Shown here in pieces: positions 1 through 7,162 of a stretch of 8,800 nucleotides of DNA (position 1 is the stretch's first letter; every line of letters begins with the position of its first letter). The position numbers and the translations under genes are program-made. Under the pieces are notes generated by a model. The model was not told the DNA's origin. It worked only from the letters and a program-made list of their open reading frames with translations, and did not search any database. The DNA comes from Candidatus Aminicenantota bacterium (GTDB lineage Bacteria > Acidobacteriota > Aminicenantia > Aminicenantales > Aminicenantaceae): contig SOIA01000176.1 of assembly GCA_004378665.1 (NCBI GenBank), positions 1 through 8,800 on the forward strand, written 5' to 3'.

Positions 1-570
1 CCCGTCTTTTTTTATGGCTTTCAGCAGAATTTCTTTGTTTTGAAAGAGTGGCAGAGAACCCTGTCTCAGTCGACTCCTTCACTTCTTGATCACTATGACA
101 ATGGTTCTGTATACGCCTTTTTCTTGAAAAATCTTCCATCTGATAAGGGAGAATGGGCATGGATCTTGAGTATCTGCGCGGCTCTTCTTGTAGGTTTTGC
201 TCTATTATGGATGATGATTTGGGGGAAGAAAAAAGGTGTGCCCCAGCCGGAAGTTCTTGAGTCTTCGTTTTTATTCGTGCTGATTCCGCTTTTTTCTCCT
301 TTGTCCTGGCACTACAATTACCTCTATCCCATCCTGGCCGTGGTTTTTCTCATAAACTGGATCGATAGATTTCCGCGGGTGATGAAATACGTTTTGATAG
401 TCAATTTTGTTTGTATTGGAGTGAGCCTGAGAGAGGTCTTGGGCAAAGCGGCGTTTCATTTTTATACCCAGCACTCTCTGGTCGTCATCAGCTTTTTGAT
501 CATCCTTTTTTATCTTTTTTATTTAAGGATTAGGATGGAGTCAAAGCCTGACCCCAATAGGGGCTATTGA
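1..570 (+). CDS. C-terminal part of a multi-pass membrane protein, probable GT87/DUF2029-type glycosyltransferase (5' end outside window)
   Basis: The reading frame is open from base 1 to a TGA at 568-570, giving 189 residues. A TTG at 40 is an internal codon rather than a convincing start, because the frame continues upstream without a stop. At least four hydrophobic segments are visible, near fragment residues 52-74, 90-120, 126-142 and 157-176, with short charged loops between them. The motif SPLSWHYN near residues 99-106 resembles the conserved SPxSWxHH-like segment of GT87 (DUF2029) polyprenyl-phosphate-sugar-dependent mannosyltransferases. Members of that family sit in the cytoplasmic membrane and add sugars to lipid or envelope glycans. 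The N-terminal catalytic loop expected to carry the key acidic residue is outside the window, so the family call rests on the C-terminal motif and topology. Another GT-C transferase such as GT39/GT83 is the main alternative. A hairpin with a T-run overlaps the stop codon, so transcription probably ends here. Confidence 0.6.
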   Translation, partial: PVFFYGFQQNFFVLKEWQRTLSQSTPSLLDHYDNGSVYAFFLKNLPSDKGEWAWILSICAALLVGFALLWMMIWGKKKGVPQPEVLESSFLFVLIPLFSPLSWHYNYLYPILAVVFLINWIDRFPRVMKYVLIVNFVCIGVSLREVLGKAAFHFYTQHSLVVISFLIILFYLFYLRIRMESKPDPNRGY

Positions 571-577
571 TTTTTTT
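555..577 (+). terminator. Probable intrinsic terminator at the end of the glycosyltransferase-like gene
   Basis: CAATAG (555-560) and CTATTG (564-569) form a perfect 6-bp inverted repeat around a GGG loop, followed by A and then seven T's (571-577). An alternative fold pairs CCCC (552-555) with GGGG (560-563). The stem is short and not GC-rich, but the position directly at the stop codon and the T-run fit Rho-independent termination. It overlaps the proposed -35 element of feoA. Confidence 0.55.
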
Positions 578-595
578 CCCCGATTATTTTATTAT
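567..595 (+). promoter_or_regulatory. Candidate sigma70-type promoter for feoAB
   Basis: TTGATT (567-572) and TATTAT (590-595) are separated by 17 bp. Each matches the TTGACA/TATAAT consensus at five of six positions. Transcription would start near 602, just before the Fur-type palindrome at 611-625, so a bound repressor would block promoter clearance. The -35 element lies inside the upstream terminator hairpin. The prediction rests on consensus match and position only. Confidence 0.5.
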
Positions 596-610
596 CAATA
601 GGCGTAATTA

Positions 611-625
611 TGAGAATGATTCTCA
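611..625. promoter_or_regulatory. Fur box (iron-responsive operator) upstream of feoA
   Basis: TGAGAATGATTCTCA is a perfect 7-1-7 inverted repeat centred on G618. It differs from the classical Fur 7-1-7 consensus TGATAATNATTATCA only by a symmetric T-to-G/A-to-C pair, a substitution compatible with known Fur sites. It lies 27 bp before the feoA start and just downstream of the candidate promoter. Ferrous iron transport operons are standard Fur targets, so iron-replete repression is the likely role. Other Fur-family regulators (Zur, MntR-like, PerR) recognise related sites, but the feoAB context favours Fur. Confidence 0.8.
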
Positions 626-651
626 ATTAGAGGATAAGAAGAGATCGAAAT

Positions 652-897
652 ATGTCTAAAGTGATAAGCTTGATCCAGGCTCCTGCGGATACCCCCTTGA
701 AAATCGTGGGTATAGTCGGTGGGCATGGTGTTCGAAGAAGGTTGATCGTGATGGGTTTTCATAAGAATGATACCATTGAGCTGGATTTACGGGCCATCCT
801 TCGGGGGCCAGTCCTTGTGAAGAACCTGACATCAGATACATCAGTCGCGCTGGGGAGGGGAGTCGCCCAGAAAATCATGGTCGAAATAATTGAGTGA
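652..897 (+). CDS. feoA: FeoA, small SH3-like ferrous iron transport protein
   Basis: This 81-residue protein has the usual length and layout of FeoA. An N-terminal leucine/proline-containing segment precedes the core IVGGHGVRRRLIVMGFHKND, which corresponds to the family's GLRPGxxV-type core. The C-terminal part carries the strand pattern GPVLVKN...VALGRGVAQKIMVE, ending in the conserved ALxxxxAxxIxVE-like stretch. FeoA is a cytoplasmic SH3-like protein that interacts with FeoB and supports Fe(II) uptake; its exact role is still debated. The ATG at 652 is preceded by purine-rich sequence (AGAAGAG around 638-644) at suitable spacing. The gene ends within the first codons of feoB (overlap 890-897), so the two are one operon and probably translationally coupled. 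The Fur-type palindrome upstream predicts induction under iron limitation. No feoC is present. Confidence 0.9.
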   Translation: MSKVISLIQAPADTPLKIVGIVGGHGVRRRLIVMGFHKNDTIELDLRAILRGPVLVKNLTSDTSVALGRGVAQKIMVEIIE

Positions 898-2830
898 AGA
901 AAATAGTTATCCCGATGTCATATTCATCGGCCAACCGAATTGCGGGAAGAGTACCCTCTTTAACGCGATTGCGGGGCTGAAAGCAGACACATCCAATTTT
1001 CCCGGGACATCCGTCGAGCATACGCACAGCAAAGTTAATTTCGAAGGGACTATTCTAAACATCATCGATTTACCGGGAACCTATTCCTTGAATCCTTCCG
1101 ACCCGGCTGAAAAAGTCGCTCTCGTTCATTTATTCCACGAGAAACCAGACCTGGTCATCAATGTGATTGATGCCTCCATTCTTGGCAGGAGCCTTGAATT
1201 CACGTTGGAGCTCATTGAGTTGGGCTACCCGATGATCATCGTGCTGAACATGGTCGATATGGCGGAAAAAAAGGGAATGGAGATCGATACGACTCGACTC
1301 GAGAAGATCCTCGGTGTTCCCGTGATTCCTACGGTTGCTACTCGTGGTCGAGGAATCAAGGAGCTTCTGGATGCTACTCTTCAAGGCCTGGAGAAAGGAT
1401 TGACCGTATCCCCGATCAAATGGTCCAAAGATGTGGAGCAGAGAATTGAAGAATTGATGGATCTTCTTCCGGATGATTTTCCGATTGTTTCGAACAAGAG
1501 ATTCACAACCATCCATATGATTGAAGCCAATAAGCTTTTTTTCGATGATGTGCTCAAAGATATCAATCCTCCGTTGAAAATGGCTTTGGATCGAGTGAGG
1601 AATGACCTTGAGTCTCTGCACAATGCACCGGCTTATGAAGTCATCTCTGCTGAAAGGCATCATTTAGCCCTAAAAATCTTTGAAGATTGCTGCCGAGTGT
1701 TCAGAGGAAAAAGAATCAGTTTTGAAGAAAGAGTCGATGATGTCATCATGCATCCTTTCTTCGGATACGTCATTCTTTTGGCTGTGTTTTGTGGCTTCTT
1801 CTTTATCATTTTCAAGGTCGGAAGCCCCTTGGAAGAGCTTCTTCTTGGGCCTTTGACCAGCTTAAGGCATTCCCTTTCGCAGAGCCTCGGAACAGGCGTG
1901 CTGTTTTATTTGATAGATGGACTGCTTGCGGGAATAGGAGGGGGCGTTGCCATTGTTCTTCCTTATTTCCTCCCGCTGATATTTTTGATGTCTTTTTTGG
2001 AGGATGTCGGTTATCTGGCAAGGGCAGGCTTTTTGATGGACACCTTTATGCACAAGATCGGGCTCCACGGAAAATCCATATCCCCGTTTATCCTGGGTTT
2101 TGGCTGCAACGTTCCGGCTATTGTTTCCACCCGGACGCTGGAATCCCGCAGGGACCGAGTCATCACATCTCTCTTGATTCCGTTTATTCCCTGTTCAGCC
2201 AGGACTACTATCATCCTGGCCCTGGTTGCTTTTTACCTGGGTCCTCTCTGGGCCCTTGGGTTCTATGTGTTCAACATCCTCCTGATCGCAGTGCTCGGTC
2301 GTGTGATCACATTCTTTTTCCGGACGCCTTCCCCAGGATTGATCCTTGAAATCCCCTCTTTGAAGATGCCTTCCTTGAAAAATATGCTGAAGAAAACATA
2401 TTTCCAGGTGAAGTCCTTCATCAAGTTTGCCTGGCCTATCCTGATCGCGGGGAGCATCGTTCTGGGATTTCTCCAATTTCTGCATTTTGACAGATTCATA
2501 AACCTGATTCTTTCCCCATTGGTCGAGAAAGGCCTTGGCCTGCCGCGGGAGCTCGGAGTGACTCTCGTGTTTGGATTTCTGAGAAAGGAGCTCTCTTTGG
2601 TCATGATGCTCCAGGCGCTTGATGTCAGCTACAAAGATGTGATGACAGTCATTACCAAGGAACAGCTCATCGTTTTCACCGTGTTTATCAACTTCTTTAT
2701 CCCGTGTCTTTCTACAGTTGCTATCATCTGGAAAGAAATCGGGAAAAGAGTGGCCCTGATCTCGGTCGGATTGAACACAGGTGTGGCCATACTGCTCAGC
2801 TTAATTGCGAGGTTGATTCTGGGGAAATAA
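890..2830 (+). CDS. feoB: FeoB, G-protein-coupled ferrous iron transporter
   Basis: FeoB imports Fe(II) across the cytoplasmic membrane. The 646-residue product has an N-terminal GTPase domain with G1 GQPNCGKST (14-22), a G2 threonine near T40, G3 DLPG (60-63), G4 NMVD (120-123) and a G5-like VATRGRG (149-155). A GDI-like helical linker runs to about residue 285. The membrane part follows, with hydrophobic segments from about 291 and the family signatures GFGCNVPAI (403-411) and PCSAR (434-438) in the first Gate half. FGFLRKEL (561-568) and IPCLSTVAII (604-613) lie in the second half. At 646 residues it is shorter than the E. coli protein (773) but no domain is missing. The start is TTG at 890: the preceding in-frame codon (887-889) is TAA, and no ATG or GTG gives a full G1 domain. 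There is no obvious Shine-Dalgarno sequence, so translation probably depends on coupling to feoA, with which it overlaps by 8 bp. Confidence 0.95.
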   Translation: MSEENSYPDVIFIGQPNCGKSTLFNAIAGLKADTSNFPGTSVEHTHSKVNFEGTILNIIDLPGTYSLNPSDPAEKVALVHLFHEKPDLVINVIDASILGRSLEFTLELIELGYPMIIVLNMVDMAEKKGMEIDTTRLEKILGVPVIPTVATRGRGIKELLDATLQGLEKGLTVSPIKWSKDVEQRIEELMDLLPDDFPIVSNKRFTTIHMIEANKLFFDDVLKDINPPLKMALDRVRNDLESLHNAPAYEVISAERHHLALKIFEDCCRVFRGKRISFEERVDDVIMHPFFGYVILLAVFCGFFFIIFKVGSPLEELLLGPLTSLRHSLSQSLGTGVLFYLIDGLLAGIGGGVAIVLPYFLPLIFLMSFLEDVGYLARAGFLMDTFMHKIGLHGKSISPFILGFGCNVPAIVSTRTLESRRDRVITSLLIPFIPCSARTTIILALVAFYLGPLWALGFYVFNILLIAVLGRVITFFFRTPSPGLILEIPSLKMPSLKNMLKKTYFQVKSFIKFAWPILIAGSIVLGFLQFLHFDRFINLILSPLVEKGLGLPRELGVTLVFGFLRKELSLVMMLQALDVSYKDVMTVITKEQLIVFTVFINFFIPCLSTVAIIWKEIGKRVALISVGLNTGVAILLSLIARLILGK

Positions 2831-2857
2831 CCTGGAATCTATAGTTTCCCTTCCAGG
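2831..2857. terminator. Inverted repeat at the feoB/acpS convergent junction, possible bidirectional terminator
   Basis: CCTGGAA (2831-2837) and TTCCAGG (2851-2857) form a perfect 7-bp stem with a 13-nt loop. It begins directly after the feoB TAA and spans the acpS stop. It is the only structure in the 8-bp gap between the convergent genes. No T-run follows on either strand, so it is not a standard intrinsic terminator; it could still block read-through or stabilise both 3' ends. Confidence 0.35.
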
Positions 2858-3192
2858 ATAACAGCCGCCACAGCATAATCCTTCAGGTGCGAGATGGAGA
2901 CATGCGCGTTTTCTATGCGAAATCTTTCTCTGTTCCTGATTTTCAACTCGGGTTTTCCGGAAGAGAGGTTATAGAGCTCAACATCGGTCCAGTTGATCCG
3001 TCTTCCTATGGCCTTGAAGAAAGCCTCTTTGGCAGCAAACCGGGCGGCCAGATGTTGATACTTGTTCCTTTTCTTCAGGCAGTAATCGATCTCACCGGCC
3101 GTGAAGATTTTTTCCAGAAAGCGAGGATTTTTTTCAGCTATTGTTTTCACACGCGCCACTTCGATGATGTCAATTCCGGTTCCGAGTACCAT
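2839..3192 (-). CDS. acpS: AcpS, holo-[acyl-carrier-protein] synthase
   Basis: AcpS transfers 4'-phosphopantetheine from coenzyme A to a serine of apo-ACP, activating it for fatty acid and lipid synthesis in the cytoplasm. The 117-residue product is the normal length for the small homotrimeric AcpS type. It shows the N-terminal signature GTGIDIIEV (4-12), including the Mg-binding D8, and the second signature ARFAAKEAFFKAIG (50-63), with E56 matching the family's conserved metal-binding glutamate. The C-terminal motif VSISHLKDYAVAAV is also present. The ATG at 3190-3192 has a GGGAGA ribosome binding site 5 nt upstream. The gene follows uvrC on the same strand after a 149-bp AT-rich gap and converges with feoB, 8 bp from its stop. 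It may be read from its own promoter in the gap or by read-through from uvrBC. Confidence 0.94.
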   Translation of the reverse strand: MVLGTGIDIIEVARVKTIAEKNPRFLEKIFTAGEIDYCLKKRNKYQHLAARFAAKEAFFKAIGRRINWTDVELYNLSSGKPELKIRNRERFRIENAHVSISHLKDYAVAAVILEGKL

Positions 3193-3258
3193 TTGCGTCT
3201 CCCGGCATCAAATTCCCCTGTCATGAGAGGTACAGACAGGAAGAAAATTTTTATATAG

Positions 3259-3298
3259 ACTTAATTTAACTTAATTATACTTTAATATACTATTATAA
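3259..3298. repeat. Four degenerate 10-bp tandem units, helically phased AT-rich DNA upstream of acpS
   Basis: Four consecutive 10-bp units each begin with AC: ACTTAATTTA, ACTTAATTAT, ACTTTAATAT and ACTATTATAA. The 10-bp period is close to one helical turn. The block sits in the 149-bp gap between uvrC and acpS and contains TATAAT-like hexamers on the minus strand (3274-3279, 3292-3297), although no good -35 lies at the right distance from them. It may be part of the acpS promoter region, bent DNA, or simply AT-rich spacer. Confidence 0.5.
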
Positions 3299-3341
3299 TC
3301 TTATGAAATTTCGTCTTATGTTCCTCTTCCAGGAATTGGTA

Positions 3342-5120
3342 TCATTCTGCTTTAAGCTTGTCAACAAGACTTTGAGCGGCCTTCCTTCCGATTATTGCTG
3401 ACAATTCCTCGATCGAGGCTTTTTCTATCTCCTCTATACCGTTGTATTCCGCCAGCAGGGCGTTTTTTCGCTTTTGCCCTATCCCTGTGATTCCGTCCAG
3501 CCGGGATGCGAAGCTTTTCTTGCTTCTTCTCATCCGATGGAAAGAAAGAGCAAAGCGGTGAGATTCGTCTCTTATACTCTGGAAGAGCATGAGGACAGGA
3601 GAGGTCTTATCCAGCCGAATCCCATTCTTATGAGCGGGAGTGAAAATGATTTCTTCCTTCTTCGCCAACGAGACGACTGGAAGATGACCTAATCCCAGCT
3701 CTTTTAAAACCGTCCTTGCCGCATTCAGCTGGCCCTTTCCTCCATCCACAAGGATCAAATCCGGGAATGCGGCCTTCTCCTGGAGGAGTCTCGTGTACCG
3801 TCTTCTGATGACTTCCTGAAGGCTGGCCACATCGTTCGGGCCCTCCACACTCTTGATCTTGTACTTTCTGTAATCATTTTTTTGAGGGAGTCCGTTCTCG
3901 AAGACAACCAGAGAACCCACGGATTCATCCCCTCCTGTATTGGAAATGTCGTATCCCTCGATACGCACAGGAAGGGCTTTGAGCTCGAAGATTTTCTTCG
4001 CTTCTTCAAGAGGGGAGAGGGCTTCTGATTTTTTTCGCATCAGGATTTCCGCGTTGGTCCTGGCCAGGTCCACTAATTTTTTGTATTTTCCCTTAAGAGG
4101 TATTGTGATCTCAATTTTTTTGCGTCTTTTTTTCGAGAGCATCTTAGAAAGTTTTTCTTTTCTCTCAGGCGAAAACGGGAGGAGGATCTTATCCGGAATA
4201 TCCTCACGGTTTGTATAGAAATTCATCAAACACGAATAGAGAACCTCTGTAACCTTGGTCTCCTCCTTCTCCGGAAAGTACAACTCTTCGGATTCGATGA
4301 CTCTTCCGGCTCTCATGTAGAAAACATAGACAGCGACATATTCATTTTCCCGTATGAAACCGAATATATCGATATCTTCTTTCCGGACCGAAATCAGTTT
4401 CGGTCTCTGTTTGATCTCTTCGATCGTGTGGATGAGGTCTCTCCAGTGCGCCGCCTGTTCGAATTCCTGTCTGGTCGCTGCCGCGCGCATTTTTTTCTTC
4501 AGAGCACTCAGAAGCTTTTCTGTCTTTCCTTCCAGGAAAAGGCGAGCGTTCTCAACGCTCTCCCTGTAATCCTGTTCGGAGATATAACTGACGCATGGAG
4601 CGGAACAGAGCTTGAGGTCGTAATCGAGACAGGGTCTTTTCCTTTTTCCCGGAACGGCTTCCTGGCAGGTCCTCACGCCAAAGTATTTGGTGATGAGATG
4701 GCTTGTCTGTCTTGCTCGATGAGCAGGACTGTAAGGGCCGTAGTATTTAGCACCGTCTTCCTCCACTCTGCGCGTCAATGTTAACGCGGGAAATCCTTCC
4801 CGGAGAGTCATCTTCAGGTACGGAAAGCTTTTATCGTCCTTGAGCCTCAGGTTGTATTTGGGCTGGTGCTGGCGGATGAAATTATTCTCGAGGAAAGCCG
4901 CCTCTTTTGTGGAATCGGTCAGGATAAAATCGACATCCCACGTCTCTGAGAGGATTTTTTTGATTTTTGCGTCAGAAGTCTGCTGAAAGTAAGATTTCAC
5001 TCTGTTTCTTAAAGAGCGCGCCTTGCCGATGTAGATCACCTCTCCCGTTTGAGTCTTAAAGAAATAGATGCCTGCTTTTTGCGGCAGGGATTGCGCTTTT
5101 TTTCTCAGGCGATCCTTCAT
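3342..5120 (-). CDS. uvrC: UvrC, excinuclease ABC subunit C
   Basis: UvrC makes the 3' and 5' incisions around DNA damage in the UvrB-DNA complex. The 592-residue product contains every expected domain. The N-terminal GIY-YIG nuclease has GIY 17-19, YIG 30-32, R39 and the catalytic E78. A four-cysteine set (C152, C164, C172, C176) matches the spacing of the UvrC iron-sulfur cluster. The UVR motif at about 205-240 (EFEQAAHWRDLI) contacts UvrB. The RNase H-like 5' nuclease has D391 (in YDISN), D430, D459 (in LILVDGGKGQ) and H521 (in DESHRFA). The C-terminal tandem helix-hairpin-helix starts near LDGITGIGQKRK (541-552). The ATG at 5118-5120 is the only start codon in frame before the GIY-YIG domain. 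Its ribosome binding site AGGGAG (5123-5128) is unusually close, 2 nt away. It lies 40 bp downstream of uvrB and is probably co-transcribed. Confidence 0.97.
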   Translation of the reverse strand: MKDRLRKKAQSLPQKAGIYFFKTQTGEVIYIGKARSLRNRVKSYFQQTSDAKIKKILSETWDVDFILTDSTKEAAFLENNFIRQHQPKYNLRLKDDKSFPYLKMTLREGFPALTLTRRVEEDGAKYYGPYSPAHRARQTSHLITKYFGVRTCQEAVPGKRKRPCLDYDLKLCSAPCVSYISEQDYRESVENARLFLEGKTEKLLSALKKKMRAAATRQEFEQAAHWRDLIHTIEEIKQRPKLISVRKEDIDIFGFIRENEYVAVYVFYMRAGRVIESEELYFPEKEETKVTEVLYSCLMNFYTNREDIPDKILLPFSPERKEKLSKMLSKKRRKKIEITIPLKGKYKKLVDLARTNAEILMRKKSEALSPLEEAKKIFELKALPVRIEGYDISNTGGDESVGSLVVFENGLPQKNDYRKYKIKSVEGPNDVASLQEVIRRRYTRLLQEKAAFPDLILVDGGKGQLNAARTVLKELGLGHLPVVSLAKKEEIIFTPAHKNGIRLDKTSPVLMLFQSIRDESHRFALSFHRMRRSKKSFASRLDGITGIGQKRKNALLAEYNGIEEIEKASIEELSAIIGRKAAQSLVDKLKAE

Positions 5121-5160
5121 AGCTCCCTTTAAGCTGCGGTCAAGCGTTGAAGTTCTCTCC

Positions 5161-7155
5161 TCATGCGACTAACTCTAACTCCCTTTTTTTCAGTTTATTG
5201 AGCTCATCCCTCCATTTGGCGGCCTTTTCAAACTCCAGGTTCCTGGCTGCTTCTTTCATCAGCTTCTCCAGCTTCTCCATCCGTTCCTTTCTCTTTTGAG
5301 GCGAGAGGTAGATGTCTTTGTCCTCGGATATGCGTGAATAATCAAAATAATCCCTCTCATAGACACTGGTCAAGACCTCGTCTATCCTTTTTTGTATGGA
5401 TTGAGGAGTGATGTTGTTTTTTGTGTTGTATTCCTGCTGGATCTTTCTTCTTCTGTTTGTCTCAGTGATCGCTTTGTTCATCGAGGCTGTCATTCTGTCC
5501 GCATAGAGGATGGTCCGTCCCTCGACGTTCCTTGCCGCTCGTCCGAAAGTCTGGATGAGAGAGCTGAATGAACGGAGGAATCCCTCTTTGTCCGCATCCA
5601 GAATGGCCACCAGTGAAACTTCAGGCAGGTCAAGCCCTTCTCTGAGGAGATTAATCCCGATGAGGACATCGAATTTCCCTTTTCTCAAATCTCTGAGTAT
5701 CTTGACGCGTTCCAGCGTATCGATCTCTGAGTGGAGATACCGAACACGGAGACCGAGCTCATGGTAATGCCGTGTTAAATTTTCTGCCATTTTTTTTGTC
5801 AAGGTCGTGACCAATGTCCTATGGTCCTTCTTGGCTCGTATTTTGATCTCAGTCATTAAATCGTCGATCTGACCTTTGACCGGACGGACCTCGATCTCCG
5901 GGTCAGTGAGACCAGTCGGCCTGATGATCTGCTCCACGACTTTGTTCTTTGTTTTTTTCAGTTCATTCGGACCAGGAGTGGCGGAGACATACAGGCTTTG
6001 ATTGATCCTTTCCTCATACTCTTCGAAGTTGAGAGGCCGGTTGTCCAAGGCTGAGGGCAGGCGGAATCCATGCTCAATGAGGGTCTGCTTTCGTGAACGG
6101 TCTCCGTAGTACATCCCTCCGATTTGAGGGATAGTGACATGGGATTCATCGATTATAGTCAGAAAGTCCGGAGGAAAATAGTTGAGAAGAGAGTAGGGTG
6201 GCTCTCCGGGTTTTCTCAAGGAAAGATAGAGTGAATAGTTTTCAATCCCGGGACAGTAACCGAATTCTCTCAGCATTTCCAGGTCGAACAGCGTCCTCTC
6301 TTCAATCCTGTTGGCCTCGATGAGTTTGTCCTGTTTTTTAAAAAATTCGATTCTCTCCTCGAGTTCCTTTTCTATGCTGCGGATCGCATAGTCGAGAATG
6401 TCCGGGGGAGTCGAGAAAAAAGTTCTGGGGTATATCAGGATTTTCTCGTAGGTGTCCAGTGTTTTGCCCAGAAGTGGATCGATGGCGGATATCTTGGATA
6501 TTTGGTTTTCGTCAAGCTCGAACCGGTAGGCAAAATCCTCATAAGAAGGAAAAACTTCGATGACATCCCCCCGCACTCGAAACGTCCCCCTCCTCAATTC
6601 CGTTTCCTCTCTTTCGTACTGGATTTCAACAAGGTTTTTGAGGATGTTCTTCCTGGATGTCTTCTGGCCCTTCTTCAGCGTGAAACTCATGGAGAAATAC
6701 GTCTTGGGAGAGCCGATGCCGTAGATGCAGGACACGGATGCGATAACGACGACATCTCTTCTTTGGAAAAGAGAGTTTGTGGCGCACATCCTGAGACGGT
6801 CAATCTCGTCGTTGATCGTGGCTTCCTTAGCAATATAAATATTAGAGGATGGGATGTAGGCTTCGGGCTGGTAATAATCGTAATAGCTGACAAAATATTC
6901 CACTGCGTTCTCTGGGAAGAAATGGCGGAATTCCTGGTAGAGCTGAGCAGCCAGAGTTTTGTTGTGGGATATAACGAGGACCGGTCGATTGGCCTTCTCG
7001 ATGATGTTGGCTATGGTGAAGGTCTTCCCTGAACCCGTGACGCCCATCAGGACCTGGTGTGCAGCCTTGTCTTCCAGCCCTTCATAGAGCTGCTGGATGG
7101 CTTTTGTCTGGTCTCCTTTCGGTGCAAAATCAGAAAAGAGTTTGAATGGTTTCAT
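5161..7155 (-). CDS. uvrB: UvrB, excinuclease ABC subunit B
   Basis: UvrB is the central ATPase of nucleotide excision repair: it receives damaged DNA from UvrA, verifies the lesion and recruits UvrC. The 664-residue product is a standard length. It has Walker A GVTGSGKT (38-45) and the tyrosine-rich beta-hairpin YYDYYQPEAY starting at 91, which clamps one DNA strand. The Walker B DESH box is at 336-339, SATPG at 391-395, and helicase motif VI QTFGRAARN at 535-543. A C-terminal UVR domain lies at about 627-660 (NLEFEKAAKWRDEL), matching the UVR motif of the adjacent UvrC. The start MKPFKLFSDF aligns with the usual UvrB N terminus. No Shine-Dalgarno precedes the ATG (7153-7155). Instead an extended -10 box ends 7 nt upstream, suggesting a leaderless mRNA. 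No obvious LexA box was seen upstream. Confidence 0.98.
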   Translation of the reverse strand: MKPFKLFSDFAPKGDQTKAIQQLYEGLEDKAAHQVLMGVTGSGKTFTIANIIEKANRPVLVISHNKTLAAQLYQEFRHFFPENAVEYFVSYYDYYQPEAYIPSSNIYIAKEATINDEIDRLRMCATNSLFQRRDVVVIASVSCIYGIGSPKTYFSMSFTLKKGQKTSRKNILKNLVEIQYEREETELRRGTFRVRGDVIEVFPSYEDFAYRFELDENQISKISAIDPLLGKTLDTYEKILIYPRTFFSTPPDILDYAIRSIEKELEERIEFFKKQDKLIEANRIEERTLFDLEMLREFGYCPGIENYSLYLSLRKPGEPPYSLLNYFPPDFLTIIDESHVTIPQIGGMYYGDRSRKQTLIEHGFRLPSALDNRPLNFEEYEERINQSLYVSATPGPNELKKTKNKVVEQIIRPTGLTDPEIEVRPVKGQIDDLMTEIKIRAKKDHRTLVTTLTKKMAENLTRHYHELGLRVRYLHSEIDTLERVKILRDLRKGKFDVLIGINLLREGLDLPEVSLVAILDADKEGFLRSFSSLIQTFGRAARNVEGRTILYADRMTASMNKAITETNRRRKIQQEYNTKNNITPQSIQKRIDEVLTSVYERDYFDYSRISEDKDIYLSPQKRKERMEKLEKLMKEAARNLEFEKAAKWRDELNKLKKRELELVA

Positions 7156-7162
7156 CGGCTTT

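Noticed and set aside
1130..1663. 177-residue minus-strand frame antisense to feoB
   Set aside because: It overlaps the GTPase domain and linker of feoB, shows no domain pattern and has no promoter or ribosome binding site.
1789..2349. 186-residue plus-strand frame inside feoB
   Set aside because: It is an out-of-frame overlap with the FeoB membrane domain, rich in Phe/Cys/Trp/Pro/Arg as expected from frame-shifted hydrophobic codons.
3217..3240. CCTGTC...GACAGG inverted repeat in the acpS leader
   Set aside because: The arms are only 6 bp with a 12-nt loop and no T-run or known motif; too weak to call a regulatory element.
6502..7032. 176-residue plus-strand frame antisense to uvrB
   Set aside because: It lies wholly inside uvrB, which has all its motifs intact; no ribosome binding site or recognisable domain supports the antisense frame.
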